DNA of 64,000 nucleotides from Tipula vernalis (lineage: Eukaryota > Arthropoda > Insecta > Diptera > Tipulidae), in assembly GCA_958295665.1 (NCBI GenBank), contig OY282558.1:311026092-311090091 (forward strand). Direction: 5' to 3'. The notes below the pieces were generated by a model. That model did no database searches. It saw only the letters and a list, made by a program, of their open reading frames with translations, and was not told the DNA's origin. Numbering within the stretch: position 1 is the first letter of the stretch; every line of letters begins with the position of its first letter. Shown here in pieces: positions 24,556 through 35,739 of the stretch. The position numbers and the translations under genes were made by a program.

Positions 24556-24640
24556 AAACGCGTGACGCGAAAACGCTTGCAAAGGGACCATGCTAATCTT
24601 CTCTGTATGGATCTTTAACTTATGTATGTACCATAATTAA
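24556..24640 (-). ncRNA. U6 snRNA-like pseudogene
   Basis: The minus strand reads ACATACATAAGTTAAAGATC, then CATACAGAGAAGATTAGCATGG-TCCC and a degenerate 3' stem. The ACAGAGA box and its surroundings are the core of U6 snRNA, which pairs with the 5' splice site and forms the spliceosome's catalytic centre. The 5' part (canonical ACATATACTAAAATTGGAACGATACAGAG) is only loosely matched, and the 3' stem is rearranged. There is no upstream PSE or TATA that I can recognise, so it is a pseudogene. It ends where a Penelope-like endonuclease relic begins. Confidence 0.6.
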
Positions 24641-24644
24641 CCGA

Positions 24645-24915
24645 AAAAATCAGTAAAACTCTCAAAAACGATTCGGAACTTATATTAGCTAACAAAATTG
24701 GAAATAAGGCATTTGAAGGTTACAGTAAATTAAAGGATAAAATACCAGATGGGAAAAAAATGGACTGATATACAAAATTTTCTGTAAAAAGTGTGATTCG
24801 TACTACGTTGGAGAAACTAGCGAAACAAAATTAATAAGGGTGCATAACAACATAAAAAATGGAGGTGTGGCCAACACACGACTTTCTTTTACGAACAGAG
24901 AATTTTGAGAAATTT
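24645..24915 (+). pseudogene. Penelope-like GIY-YIG endonuclease relic
   Basis: The + strand encodes NKAFEGYSKLKDKIPDGKK, then, after a frameshift in an A run near 24,755, NGLIYKIFCKKCDSYYVGET followed by SETKLIRVHNN. The K-D-K-I-P motif followed by V/I-Y-K-I-x-C-x-x-C-x-x-x-Y-V-G-E-T is the diagnostic GIY-YIG domain of Penelope-like retroelements, which nicks the target DNA. The final H and N residues are recognisable. The RT part is absent at this locus; a separate Penelope RT relic is at 35.7-36.8 kb in the same orientation. Confidence 0.75.
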
Positions 24916-25020
24916 TATTGTTTTTATAATTTTTAAATTTTTTTTTTAATTTTTTTTTTAAATTTTTAAATTTTTAAATTTTTTTTTTTAATTTTTTTTT
25001 TTTTATTTGTTTTTAATTTT
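24916..25020. repeat. A/T homopolymer low-complexity tract
   Basis: Alternating runs of T and short A blocks (TTTTTAAATTTTTTTTTTAA style). Confidence 0.9.
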
Positions 25021-25221
25021 TGGAAACATTTTATTTCAAGTAGTTTTTTGTAAACCTTATACTTTTTAAGATATTTGCAAAATAAATTTTCTGGACCAAG
25101 GGAGTGGCACATCCGGTTAGCCGATTTGGAGTAAAACTCACTGGGACCTCCCAATTTATCAAAAAAGCTTAAATCTGAAGTTTCAGTACGATTGGTTAAA
25201 CCATCTGGGCTGTAGAGAGGA

Positions 25222-25507
25222 CACAGACAGACTGACAGACTGACAGACTGACAGACTGGCAGACTGACAGACTGACAGACTGACAGACTGACAGACTGAC
25301 AGACTGACAGACTGACAGACTGACAGACTGACAGACTGACAGACTGACAGACTGACAGACTGACAGACTGACAGACTGACAGACTGACAGACTGACAGAC
25401 TGACAGACTGACAGACTGACAGACTGACAGACTGACAGACTGACAGACTGACAGACTGACAGACTGACAGACTGACAGACTGACAGACTGACAGACTGAC
25501 AGACAGA
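25222..25507. repeat. 8-bp minisatellite (GACAGACT)n
   Basis: About 35 tandem copies of GACAGACT, almost perfect, with one G interruption near 25,259. The reverse strand makes a spurious Ser/Val/Cys-rich open frame. The homogeneity implies recent slippage expansion. The flanks belong to a dispersed repeat (see 25,508-25,625). Confidence 0.95.
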
Positions 25508-25625
25508 CACCATTTCGAAACCCACTTTATCGGACTCAGGGGACCTCAAAACAGATAAATCTCTAAAAATCTCAAGGTCCAAAATTTTCATGATTACTAT
25601 ACTTTATTTTACTAGAGTAAAAGAA
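25508..25625. repeat. Dispersed repeat flanking the minisatellite, copy 1
   Basis: The sequence after the minisatellite (ACCATTTCGAAACCCACTTT, CGGACTCAGGGGACCTCAAAA, ATTTTCATGATTACTATAC, TTTACTAGAG) has a diverged partner at 46,180-46,300. GTCT/GTCA-type internal tandem repeats with conserved flanks recall non-autonomous insect elements of the DINE-1/Helitron type, but I have not seen termini, so this is only a suggestion. Confidence 0.55.
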
Positions 25626-25823
25626 AGTAAAACGACATAGAAAATATTAATAAACACCCGACCAAGACAAGACACATACTACCTTTATACCAGCTTTAGT
25701 TAAACATAGTTTTGAGGATCTCTTTAGGATAAGAGCAAAATAGAAGAAAATATTATTTCAAGAAGCTTGCCAAATTTGGACTAAATTATAAAGTTGACAT
25801 TAACCGATTACAAACATGTTATC

Positions 25824-25886
25824 AACAGCTGATTTTTTATATGTACAGTAAATTAATTTTATTGTACATATAAAAAATCAGCTGTT
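25824..25886. repeat. Perfect 24-bp inverted repeat
   Basis: AACAGCTGATTTTTTATATG-TACA (25,824-25,847) is exactly reverse-complemented at 25,863-25,886, with a 15-base loop. It could extrude as a cruciform or fold as an RNA hairpin. It may be a minimal MITE. Confidence 0.85.
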
Positions 25887-25899
25887 TCGAACGACGTAA

Positions 25900-27972
25900 T
25901 ATGAGATTGATGTAATAATTTGACGCTTGATTTGTTTAATAATTTGATTTGACTAACGAAACATTGATCCGAAGAACGAATGTAATCACTATAGGTAATT
26001 TTCCGTCTAACGCAGGGATTTATTTTACTAACACAGGAATTATACTAAATTATTTCGGGAGTTTCGAATTGTTACTCTTATTATCTATACCCATCCTCCA
26101 AATATATTCTACAATTCAAATACGGTATTAAGGAATATTTTTGAATGATTAATGGAGAAACATAACCTCAGATATAGTTTTCGGGCGCGAAAGACAAACG
26201 GATGAACCAAATTACTTGCAGACTGTCTCAGAATAAAATAATTGAAAAAATGCACATGTTTGACTCAGTCTTAGTCGACTTCACTAATTATGTTATTCCA
26301 AAGATGATATAACAAAACCACAGCCGATAACATTTTTATGTGTATATACATACATTCACGTTGAGACAGACATAATTTAAAAAGATATTTTTAAAATTGA
26401 TAAAATAAAATTAGAATTGTTGTGGATACACCTGATGTGGATTCTCTCTATATAAAAACGTTTTTTCACACATTTTTTTTTTTTTTTTGTAAGTTAATAA
26501 TGACATTTTTACCCTCCTCGTCACTTAAACTAAAACGAATATAATCTCTAGATATGAAATGTAATCTTATAGATAAATTATTATAAATAAATTTCAAAAA
26601 AACATGTTTTTTGTCTATACATACATATTATATTAATATGTAAGTAGACATCCATTTTGAATTTTAATATTTTCATTATTTTTGTAACACAAAATTTTTT
26701 ACAAAAACCAGCATACATTTTTTAGAAGATGTCACAGCAACGACTGTACAACAATACGAACCAAAAACAAAAAAACAGACAAAAAGAATCCATTTTTTTT
26801 AGTTTTGTGTCTGTTTTTTTTTTTTTTTTTTGCCTTTTGTGTCTTCTGTGTATATATTTAGTATGTATAAGGAGGAGGCCACTTGGTAATTCTATCACGA
26901 ATGTATTTACAAAAAAAAAAAAATTTTTTTCTTTTAAATTCTAAAAACAAAGATTATACAATTTTTTTTTTCTTATTTCACTTCAGTTTTTTTTTTTTTA
27001 AGTTTCAAACTTGTATATATTTTATTTTATTTTTTTATTATCATCTTAAGAAGAATACCGAATCATGGTATTCTAGAGTGATATCATACATATTTACATT
27101 TGGATTTATGGTATGTGTATAGAAGATACTTGAAGAAGAGAGGGCGGAATTTGAAATTCAATATATGAAATAATTTCTTATGTCCCATAAGATATATATC
27201 CTGTATGTACATACATACCTACATACATCTATTTTATTCAATTGTCTATATCTCATTTAAAATTTTTAAAACGTACAAAATCTAAATAAATTACACATTT
27301 TATTGTCGTTGTTGGGGGTGTGTATATAAACGATATTAAAATTAAATCTGACAAAATTTGGATTAAGACGTATCAATGAATTTTAAGGATTTTTATTGTA
27401 TTCTACTACTACTCGTTGTTTTGTTTTCTGTTAATTTTATGGCTAAAACATGATAAAGTAAAATTATGATTGGTGTTTGTGTGTACAAAAACTACATATT
27501 TGTGATTCAGTTAATAATAAGGAAGAGAACGAGGGTGACGGGTATAAATGTATAATTGAAATGTCACAAAATAGATTATCATAATCAATACGTGTACACT
27601 CTTATATACTATACATATGTTTACTGAGCACACACTCCACAGGAAATGAAACTATTTCCGTTTAATTAGATAATCCAAAGTCCGTATATTTGATCCTAAA
27701 ACAAATATGATACGCACATACAACATTCCTCCCCATATTTTTTTAATACACAGGCTATATAGGGAAAATACATTTTAGGGACTGTCTTAATTTAATCCGT
27801 GTCTAACCAAACGTTCATACACAAAAACCAAGATGATGTGATTCTGTTTCATTTTAGACGTAAGTATTTATGGATAATTATAATACGTTTTATATAACAC
27901 AGATGTTAATTTATTGTAACGTAAATATTTTCAAGTTTTTTTGTTTTTTTCTTACTTTTGGCATTTTTACAG
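25900..27972. other. Intron-like AT-rich DNA before microexon 2
   Basis: Long T and A tracts (26,470-26,490; 26,810-26,835; 26,910-26,930) and TACATACATAC motifs occur, with no transposon signature. I regard this as probable intron of the gene containing the exon at 27,973. Confidence 0.4.
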
Positions 27973-28015
27973 ATTTTTAATAAAGGGCACCCAAATTTGG
28001 CAAGTGCTACTCACG
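27973..28015 (+). CDS. Candidate internal microexon 2, unidentified gene
   Basis: A 43-nt segment lies between a strong acceptor (TTACTTTTGGCATTTTTACAG ending at 27,972) and a consensus donor (CTCACG/GTATGT at 28,016). If entered at a codon boundary, as the 9.4-kb exon would require, it reads IFNKGHPNLASATH and leaves one base, G. The frame is open and again has a non-AT composition. The flanks are transposon-free. The protein is unknown to me. A second frame is also open, so phase rests on the joint reading with the first exon. Confidence 0.45.
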
Positions 28016-29205
28016 GTATGTACACACGCATAATTATTTTTAATACAAAAAAAAATTTTTTACAAAATATTCGAAAGGAGTTGAAAAAAACCATCTAAAA
28101 TCCGAATTAATCAGTAAATTAATAAATCTCGCGATGTTCCCTCTCTCTTAAGAAATATATCAACAAATGGGTAGACGTTTTATATTTATTTTTATATCTT
28201 TTAGATTAGGTGTCATTTAAATAAAAGAAACTATGTATACACACATAAAAAAAAAACTTTATTATGATTTTAAAAGAAAACAATTATAAGATGTTGACAA
28301 ATACAAGGTAACAGTGATAAATTAATTTTTAACACTTATATATAAGTATACCGCTAAACATGCGCAGATGGGAAGACATTAAAACTTTGCTGACCATTTT
28401 AAAATTTCAACTCTTTTCGAATAATATATTATATTATAAATATTATTATTATTATTTTTTTTTTTATATATAAATAATTCAAGAAAAATATAAAATGATT
28501 TATGATTGAAACAACAAACAAGTCAGGTTAAATTTAACAACAAAAAAAAACAACAAATCTTTTTTATTTATTATTTTAACAAAACGCAAAATAATTTATT
28601 ATTTTAATTGTCATTTTGGGAAAACTACTTTTTATATTTATAAATGGAATTTATTTTGGTTGTGGTATATATAAATATAATGCAAGTTTATTTTTTATTT
28701 TTAATGTCATCGAGGTTAATACAATTTACGTAAATAAAATTTGCTTGTTAAATTTATATGCAACAAGCCAAATTTTGATACTTTTATTCTTTAAGTGCAT
28801 TCTGCCTGCGTAGACAGAAATATTACTTTACCGTCATTACTATGAAACTGGTCAACATTTTTCATGAACCATGAATCATGAGTATTTCCGCACTTTCCAG
28901 TTAGAAAAGATCAATTCGATTTTACTGGCTCGTGCAATTACGTGTGTGTAATCAAAATGTCGATTTACGATTTTAAGTTAGAAATGGCTAATAAGGGCGT
29001 TAAAAATTATATCTCGAATAAAATACTAAAACAAATTTTCCCTTTGAACTTACATTTCTTAATCAAATCGAAATATGTGATTAAAATCTGTAACAATTTG
29101 TGTTGTAAATATGCAAATTGTTCAAGATGTTTATGAAAATTCGCGCTATCTTATAAACTATCACCCCTCTACCCCACCCCTTCCTCTAAACTTACGTATC
29201 TTATT
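28016..29205. other. Intron-like AT-rich DNA after microexon 2
   Basis: Homopolymer-rich sequence follows a consensus donor. I see no gene or repeat family here. Confidence 0.4.
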
Positions 29206-29450
<245 letters not shown>

Positions 29451-29459
29451 TCTGTAAAG

Positions 29460-29561
29460 ACTTCTAACGGCTGGGTTATTTTATCAATCTTCTTTCCTTC
29501 GGTTTGTCAGCCAAAGAAAGAAGATTGATAAAATGATAAAATATATCCAGCCGTTAGAAGT
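29460..29561. repeat. Hairpin abutting the TA tract
   Basis: ACTTCTAACGGCTGG (29,460-29,474) is exactly reverse-complemented at 29,547-29,561, and TTTTATCAATCTTCTTTC faces GAAAGAAGATTGATAAAA further in. Arms are about 37 and 46 bases, the difference being an extra TGATAAAATATA in the right arm. The position directly beside a TA array suggests a MITE inserted at TA. Confidence 0.75.
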
Positions 29562-30205
29562 GTTTATTGAATATTATTGGGGTTAAAAGAAGCTATGAAC
29601 GATATGGAACAACTAAGAGAAAGTTTGATGAACTATGTCCGACACATAGTTTGGCACATTTGTGTAAAAAACTATGTTTTACATTTTACAAGTAAAAAAT
29701 GTAAAAATCTATGTAAATTACATTAAAATGTAAATTATATGTAAACAAATTTACAGTTTAAAAATAAAAAATAATAATTAGTATTTAACTGAAAATTTAA
29801 GATGCAAAGTTTATAAAAATTATAATTATAACTTTATTATAGTGTAAATTACGTTTTTTGTTTCTACATTTAAAATTCTTTTTTTTTTTTTTGCATAATA
29901 TCATAATGCAATACCATCTGTTTGATAATATTAAAAAAAATGTATTATTCGTTAAAATTAATCAACGTCGTCTGGCGATCTTTTCGACAAATCTTCAAAC
30001 AATTTAAAAGTGAAGACATTTTACTATATCAAAATAGAATATGATAAACCTAAAATAACCAAACTCGCTCTTTATAATTTATTATTCGCTCGTCACTGAT
30101 CGAATAATCATTATCACATGGAAAAAGTAAATATTTTTTTAAATACATAATTTTGTTTATCTACACCTTGAGCTGCTCTATTTCCGACAGTAATGCTAAC
30201 TGTTT

Positions 30206-31178
30206 TCAAATAGAAAAGATTTCCGATTTTAAAAACTTAGGTATTTTTTGAACCGTAAAATGAAATTCTCTGAGAAAAGTGGTTGATCTTGATATTTTGG
30301 GAACGCCCAATAATTGTTCTCCATCTACGAGTATATGAGAAATAATCACCGGCAAACGATCCACGGTCTCCGTTCCAGATAACTCCGGGAGTAATTGTCC
30401 ATCCCAATGTACTACGCCTGTTGTAAACTTGAAAGTCGACTTAACTGATGCTGCTATTTCTACTCTATTTGTTTCACGAAGACGCCTCAGTGTAGTTCGA
30501 TTCAAAACGAGTTCATCAATAAAATGTCCAAAACTTAAGGCAACGGCACTGATTAAATGCATTGCTGCACGATCACTAATCTTTCACTTATTCAAAGCTG
30601 ACAATATTCTAACAGTAATAAAACATTTGCTTCCTTTTGGGGCTCCTTCTGTGCTTAGCATTAGCAAATCAATATTTTCGAAGCTCATGTCGATATCAGG
30701 TATACTTTCGCTGTCACTCTCCGATGACGAAAATAATGCCTGTGAGTCTATTGGAATTGATTTACTTTATTCTTCAAGATATCTTCGATTACGATTTTTT
30801 TCTGCCTCCATACGTTCCGATTTCCGCTTTTCTCTTTCAATTTCATATTGTCTGGCTCCAGTCAAATATCCGGGACGCCCTTTCTCATGCTACGACAAGA
30901 GGAATCGCTTGTCGTCTTCACTGGTCATTATGAACAAGGCATTGATATGTGCGATATTAAAAATATCATCCAGTTGTTTAAGATTTATTTTTATTCTTTA
31001 GGAGATTTTTGCACTCATCATGCAATTTTTCCAATTTTTCAATAGAATGTTGTTTTTTTTCCACTAGGATTCGTGCTTTTGACTAAAAAATAGACACTTC
31101 CTGTATTGTCATAACTGCACTTTCACGAATTGTTAATTTTACAGTACGGTTATTGTAAATAAAAGACACATCACTTGC
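30206..31178 (-). pseudogene. Broken multi-copy invertebrate ORF, unknown function
   Basis: From about 31,178 the minus strand reads KLTIRESAVMTIQEVSIF, LVEKKQHSIEKLEKLHDECK, a frameshift, LDDIFNIAHINALFIMTSED, then KGRPGYLTGARQYEIEREK with a run of Arg/Glu, KISDRAAMHLISAVALSFGH, VVHWDGQLLPELSGTETVD and RLPVIISHILVDGEQLLGVP. From memory, proteins with this layout (W-D-G-K-L-L-P, R-L-P-V-I-x-S, Q-L-L-G-V-P) are numerous in aphids, Hydra and other invertebrates and behave like transposon products, but I cannot name the class. About four stops and one frameshift break it. Confidence 0.55.
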
Positions 31179-32289
31179 TTATTTAGGGTAACTTAGCACC
31201 AATAATTTGACAGTACTCAAAGCCAAAAAGATAAATTTCTGTAGTGGACCGTAAATTAGATGCCATTTTGTCAATTTTAGTAGCACTTTCTTAAAAATAT
31301 TAATAAAACTCTTAAATGGACTATAGATTTAGTTATTACAAATTTGTGTCCTTTATTCGCGAGATTTGGATTTAAATTGAAATTAATTTGCATTTCTCTT
31401 CTTTATATATTATATGATTGTAAGAACATATTGGCCATAGCAGGTCATAATTAAGCGGTAGGCGTATTTAAATACAATAACTACTGAGATGAATCATAAT
31501 GATATCATAAAACACAACTATGTTAGGTCCCTATGACTCATGTGATTTTTATGGCATCATAAAATATTCCTTTATTTAGTCGTTACACGTCATTGCTATT
31601 TATTTATTTATTTTTTTGTAGTTTTGAATATAAAATCCAGGATTTAAAAAAACCGTTTATTATTTGAGTTTTTATTAGTTTCGAAAATTGGCAATAAAGT
31701 CGCCATTTGTTAACCGATTTTCGACATCCTTGATGTTTTGGAAAGGTAATTATATCGTCTATTCACCGCAATTTTGATTTAGGCTGAGAAATTCTAAATT
31801 TTTAAAAATTTTTCTGTTCGTTTGAAAGTACAAAAATTGAAAAAAATACCGTTTTTATTGAAATTCGGGCTCAAGTCGCGACCTCTAAACCATCTTCGAT
31901 TGACCCAATATTTTTCTGTTTATGTTTTTAGCACAACCTCACATTTCTAGGGGGTGTCCCGTTAGAAATCTCTACATTTTTTTTTTGCCCCATACAAACA
32001 AGGACCACCCTGTAGCTGTAGTTTATGAAAATATTTCACATCAATACATCTTTTATTTTCTATCAATTTTTTACAAAAACTTTACTACACCCGAACACCC
32101 TCACCGGAGTAACGTCCAATCCGTGGCTGCGTCTTCAAAACCAACAATGTATATACGCAAGCTACCGCCATTCAATAAATTATGACAGAAATCGACATAC
32201 TATGATATCAGAATTGAAAGATTTGTTTCATATCAGGATTTGATAAATCATATCAGTATAGAGGTTCCGTGCAAACTTAGTATGAACAA
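31179..32289. other. Unassigned DNA inside the inverted-repeat element
   Basis: No gene is seen. GGGGGTGTCCCGTTAGAAAT near 31,952 and AAGGACCACCCTGTAGCTG near 32,001 face each other like ends of small insect transposons with CACCCTGTA-type termini; not firm enough to call. Confidence 0.35.
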
Positions 32290-35200
32290 TTTATTCTTAA
32301 TTAAAAGTTATAGTTTTATGCGAATCAAAAATTTTTATTTGAAAATTTGTAGAAATTAATTGAAATGATCGTTGAAGGAATATAACAACTGATAAAAGCT
32401 CTAGTTTAATTAATTTGACTAAACTGTACGAAATTTGTATAGAGAATTCGATATGCCATGTCAGAATTTGAATCGTTAGTGTAAAAATTCGATGCCTCAT
32501 GTCAGAATAAGATACAAAATTCGAATTATTATTGATGTAAATTTGCAATATCAGAATTTGTATTTATTCTGTTAGAATTCTATTTCTTATGGAAGAATTG
32601 TATATCTTATGTAAGTTGCCACAGTTAGAATTTGAATTTGTGATGCCAAAAATCGATGCGTTATCTTCGAATTCGATGTATCATCGTTTCAGATTTCGAA
32701 TTGTGTTGTCGGAATTCGATATATTATGTTTGAATTTCATGTTTCATGTCCGAATTTGAAAATTTGATGTCAAAATTCAATATCTCATGTCAGAATTCGA
32801 TACTTCATGTTAGAATTCCATACGTCATGTCATAGTTTGAATTTTTGATGCCAGAATTCAAGTTATCATATCAGAATTCCATACTTTATGTTAGAAATAG
32901 ATATGCAATATTAGAATTTATATTTTTGATGTCAGAATTATGCCAGAATTCGATATATCATGCCAGAAATCGACATGTCACATATTCGAGATATTATGGC
33001 AGAATCCGATAAATTACGTCAGAATTGGTTACTTCAGAATTAGAATTTATGATGTCAGAATTTGAATATCAGATGTAAAAATTCGATATATAGTATTATG
33101 ATATGAAGCCAGAATTCGATATGTCGTGTCAGAATTTGAATTTATGATGTCAGAATTGATATAATACATCTGAATTTGTTATGCCATGTCAGAATTTACA
33201 TGTTTGTTGTCGGAATATATGTATGTATCGTATGTGTAAATCATGGCCTTGGTCAATATATCAAGTCGGTATTTGAATTTATAATGTTAGAGTTCGATAT
33301 ATCGTGTCAGAATTCGAACATGCCATAACTTGGTAGATCACATCAGAATTATATGTCATGTCAGAATGTGAATTTTTGATGTAGTATGTAGTTCAGTATA
33401 TTATGTCAAAATTTAATAAATCAAGCCAAACCTAAATAAATAATTTTCGAATTCGATATGCCAAGCTACAATTCGATTTGTCCTGTCTAAATTAGAGTTA
33501 TTGCTACCTAAATTCGATGTCTGAAGTTGGAATTTAAATGTTTGGTGTCGTAATTTTATGAATCAGAATTATTTATAAGACATTAAAATTCATAAGACAT
33601 GTCAGATTATGTCAAAATATGTCAATATGTCAAAATTGTATATATTATGTGAGAATTAGATAAATGATGACAGAATTCCATATGTAGAGCCAGAATTTGA
33701 GTTACTTATGTCTAGATTCAATACATCAGAATTCGTGATATCATTCCAGAATTCGGAAGGTTTTGTTACAATTCCATAAATCTCTCATAAATCCTTCAAA
33801 ATTTAGAATTCTATATTTGACGTATGAATTCGATATCACAAGTTAAATTTAATACATCACAACGGTATTTTATCTTTTCCCGTATTCGACATATTCGGTT
33901 AAAATTCGACATGTCTTATTAGAATTCAAAAGGTCTTATCAGAATTTGATTAATCATCTCATGACTTCAGAATTTGATATTTATCATCTCAAAATTCGAG
34001 ATCTCATATTATGATACGGTATATCGAATTCTGACATAACATCTCGAATTTCGGGATGATATATCAAATTCTGAAGTCTTCAGAAGATATATCAAAGAAT
34101 TCATACTTCATATCAGAAATAGATACAAAATTCGAATTATTATTGATGTAAATTTGCAATATCAGAATTTATATTTATTCTGCTAAAATTCTATATGTTA
34201 TCTATAAGAATTCTATATCTTATGTAAGTTGCCACAGTTAGAATTTGAATTTCTGATGCCAAAAATCGATTAGTCATCTTCGAATTCGATGTATTATCGT
34301 TTCAGATTTCGACAAGTAATGTCGAAAATTTGAATTTGTGTTGTCGAAATTCGATATATTATGTCTGAATTTCATGTGTCATGTTCGAATTTGAAAATTT
34401 AATGTCAAAATTCGATATCTCATGTCAGAATTCGATAATTCATGTTAGAATTCGACACGTCATGTCACAGTTTGAATTTTTGATACCAGAATTCTAGTTA
34501 TCCTATCAGAATTCCATACTTTATGTCAGAATTAGAAATGCAATATTAGAATTTGTATCTATGATGTGAGAATTATATATGCCATAATTCGATAGATCAT
34601 GCCAGAAATCGACATGTCACATATTCGAGATATAGTGCCAGAATCCGATAAATTACATTAGAATTGGTACTTCAGAATTAGAATTTATGATGTCAGAATT
34701 TGAATATCACATGTCAAAATTCGCTATATTATGATACCAAGCCAGAATTCGATATGTCGTGTCAGAATTTGAATTTATGATGTCAGAATTGATATAACAC
34801 GTCTGAATTTGATACGTCATGTCAGAATTTACATTTTTGTTGTCGGAATATATGTATGTATCGCATGTGTCAATCATGGCACAGTTCAATATAACAAGTC
34901 GGTATTTGAATTTATGATGTCAGAGTTCGATATATCGTGTCAAAATTTGAACATGCCAAAACTTGGTAGATCAGATCAGAATTATATGTTATGTCACAAT
35001 GTGAATTTCTGATGTAGTATGTAGTTCGGTATATCAGCCAAAATTTGATATATTAAGCCAAAACTCAATAAATAATTTTAGAATTCGATATGTCAAGCTA
35101 GAATTCGATTTATCCTGTCTAAATTAAAGTTAATGCTGTCTAAATTCGATGTCTGAAGTTAGAATTTGAATTTTTGGTGTTGAAATTTTATGTATCAGAA

Positions 35201-35430
35201 TTCTATATAAGACATATAAATTCGATAAGACATGTCACATTATGTCAAAATATGTCAATATGTCAAAATTGTATATATTATGTGAGAATTAGATAAATGA
35301 TGACAGAATTCCATATGTAGAGCCAGAATTTTAGTTATTTATGTTTAGATTCAATACATCAGAATTCGTGATGTCATTCCAGTATTCGAAAGGTCTAGTT
35401 AAAATTTGATAAATTTCTCAGTATATTTAA
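32290..35430. repeat. Short-monomer satellite with higher-order duplication
   Basis: About 3.1 kb is built almost wholly of diverged variants of a 20-25 base word, near ATGTCAGAATTCGATAT, with changes that keep a GAATT core and an ATGTC start. Superimposed is a large direct duplication: 32,517-33,800 repeats as 34,128-35,410, offset 1.61-1.63 kb (for example GATGTAAATTTGCAATATCA at 32,534 and 34,145; GATGACAGAATTCCATATGT at 33,666 and 35,299). The two large copies are far more alike than neighbouring monomers, as in higher-order satellite repeats. No coding function is implied. Confidence 0.9.
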
Positions 35431-35739
35431 TTTACGGTACGGTTTTTTACGTTTTTCATACATAATGTATAAATGACCTTAAGTAAATTACGCCTTTTTA
35501 ACGTGTAAAAAACTGTGTAAATTACATAGTGTAATTTACTCGCCAAACCGTGGTCCGACAACGTTACAACAACGATGTATGTATTAGCATCAAAAATTAT
35601 ATGAAGACAAATGGGAAATTAGCTAGCTTTATACCAAGGAAAATATTTTTGACAAAATGTAGAAAGTATCGCTTATTCCCCAGTCATATTATCAATAATG
35701 TTGGTTGAAAATTTGGTTGAAAATTTCAAATGAAAAATT

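Larger units (their letters stand above)
29637..35560. mobile_element. Putative 5.9-kb inverted-repeat element
   Basis: GTCCGACACATAGTTTGGC at 29,637 faces GCCAAACCGTGGTCCGAC ending at 35,560. After these ends both sides are rich in the same motifs (ACTATGT, TTTTTTAC, GTAAATTACA), which look like subterminal repeats. Inside lie a broken ORF of a multi-copy invertebrate family (30,206-31,178) and a 3-kb satellite (32.3-35.4 kb). The ends match at only about 15 of 20 positions, and I found no target duplication, so the boundary is tentative. Confidence 0.4.

Noticed and set aside
25196..25591. 131-codon minus-strand frame rich in Ser, Val, Cys and Gln
   Set aside because: It is only the translation of the 8-bp minisatellite; 8-bp units cycle through three frames to give a regular peptide, with no independent coding evidence.
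30429..31001. 190-codon + strand frame opposite the orphan ORF
   Set aside because: It is the antisense shadow of the minus-strand family member, which has recognisable motifs on its own strand.
32290..35430. CRISPR-like short repeat array
   Set aside because: The words drift continuously with no constant repeat or unique spacer; satellite with higher-order duplication explains it.
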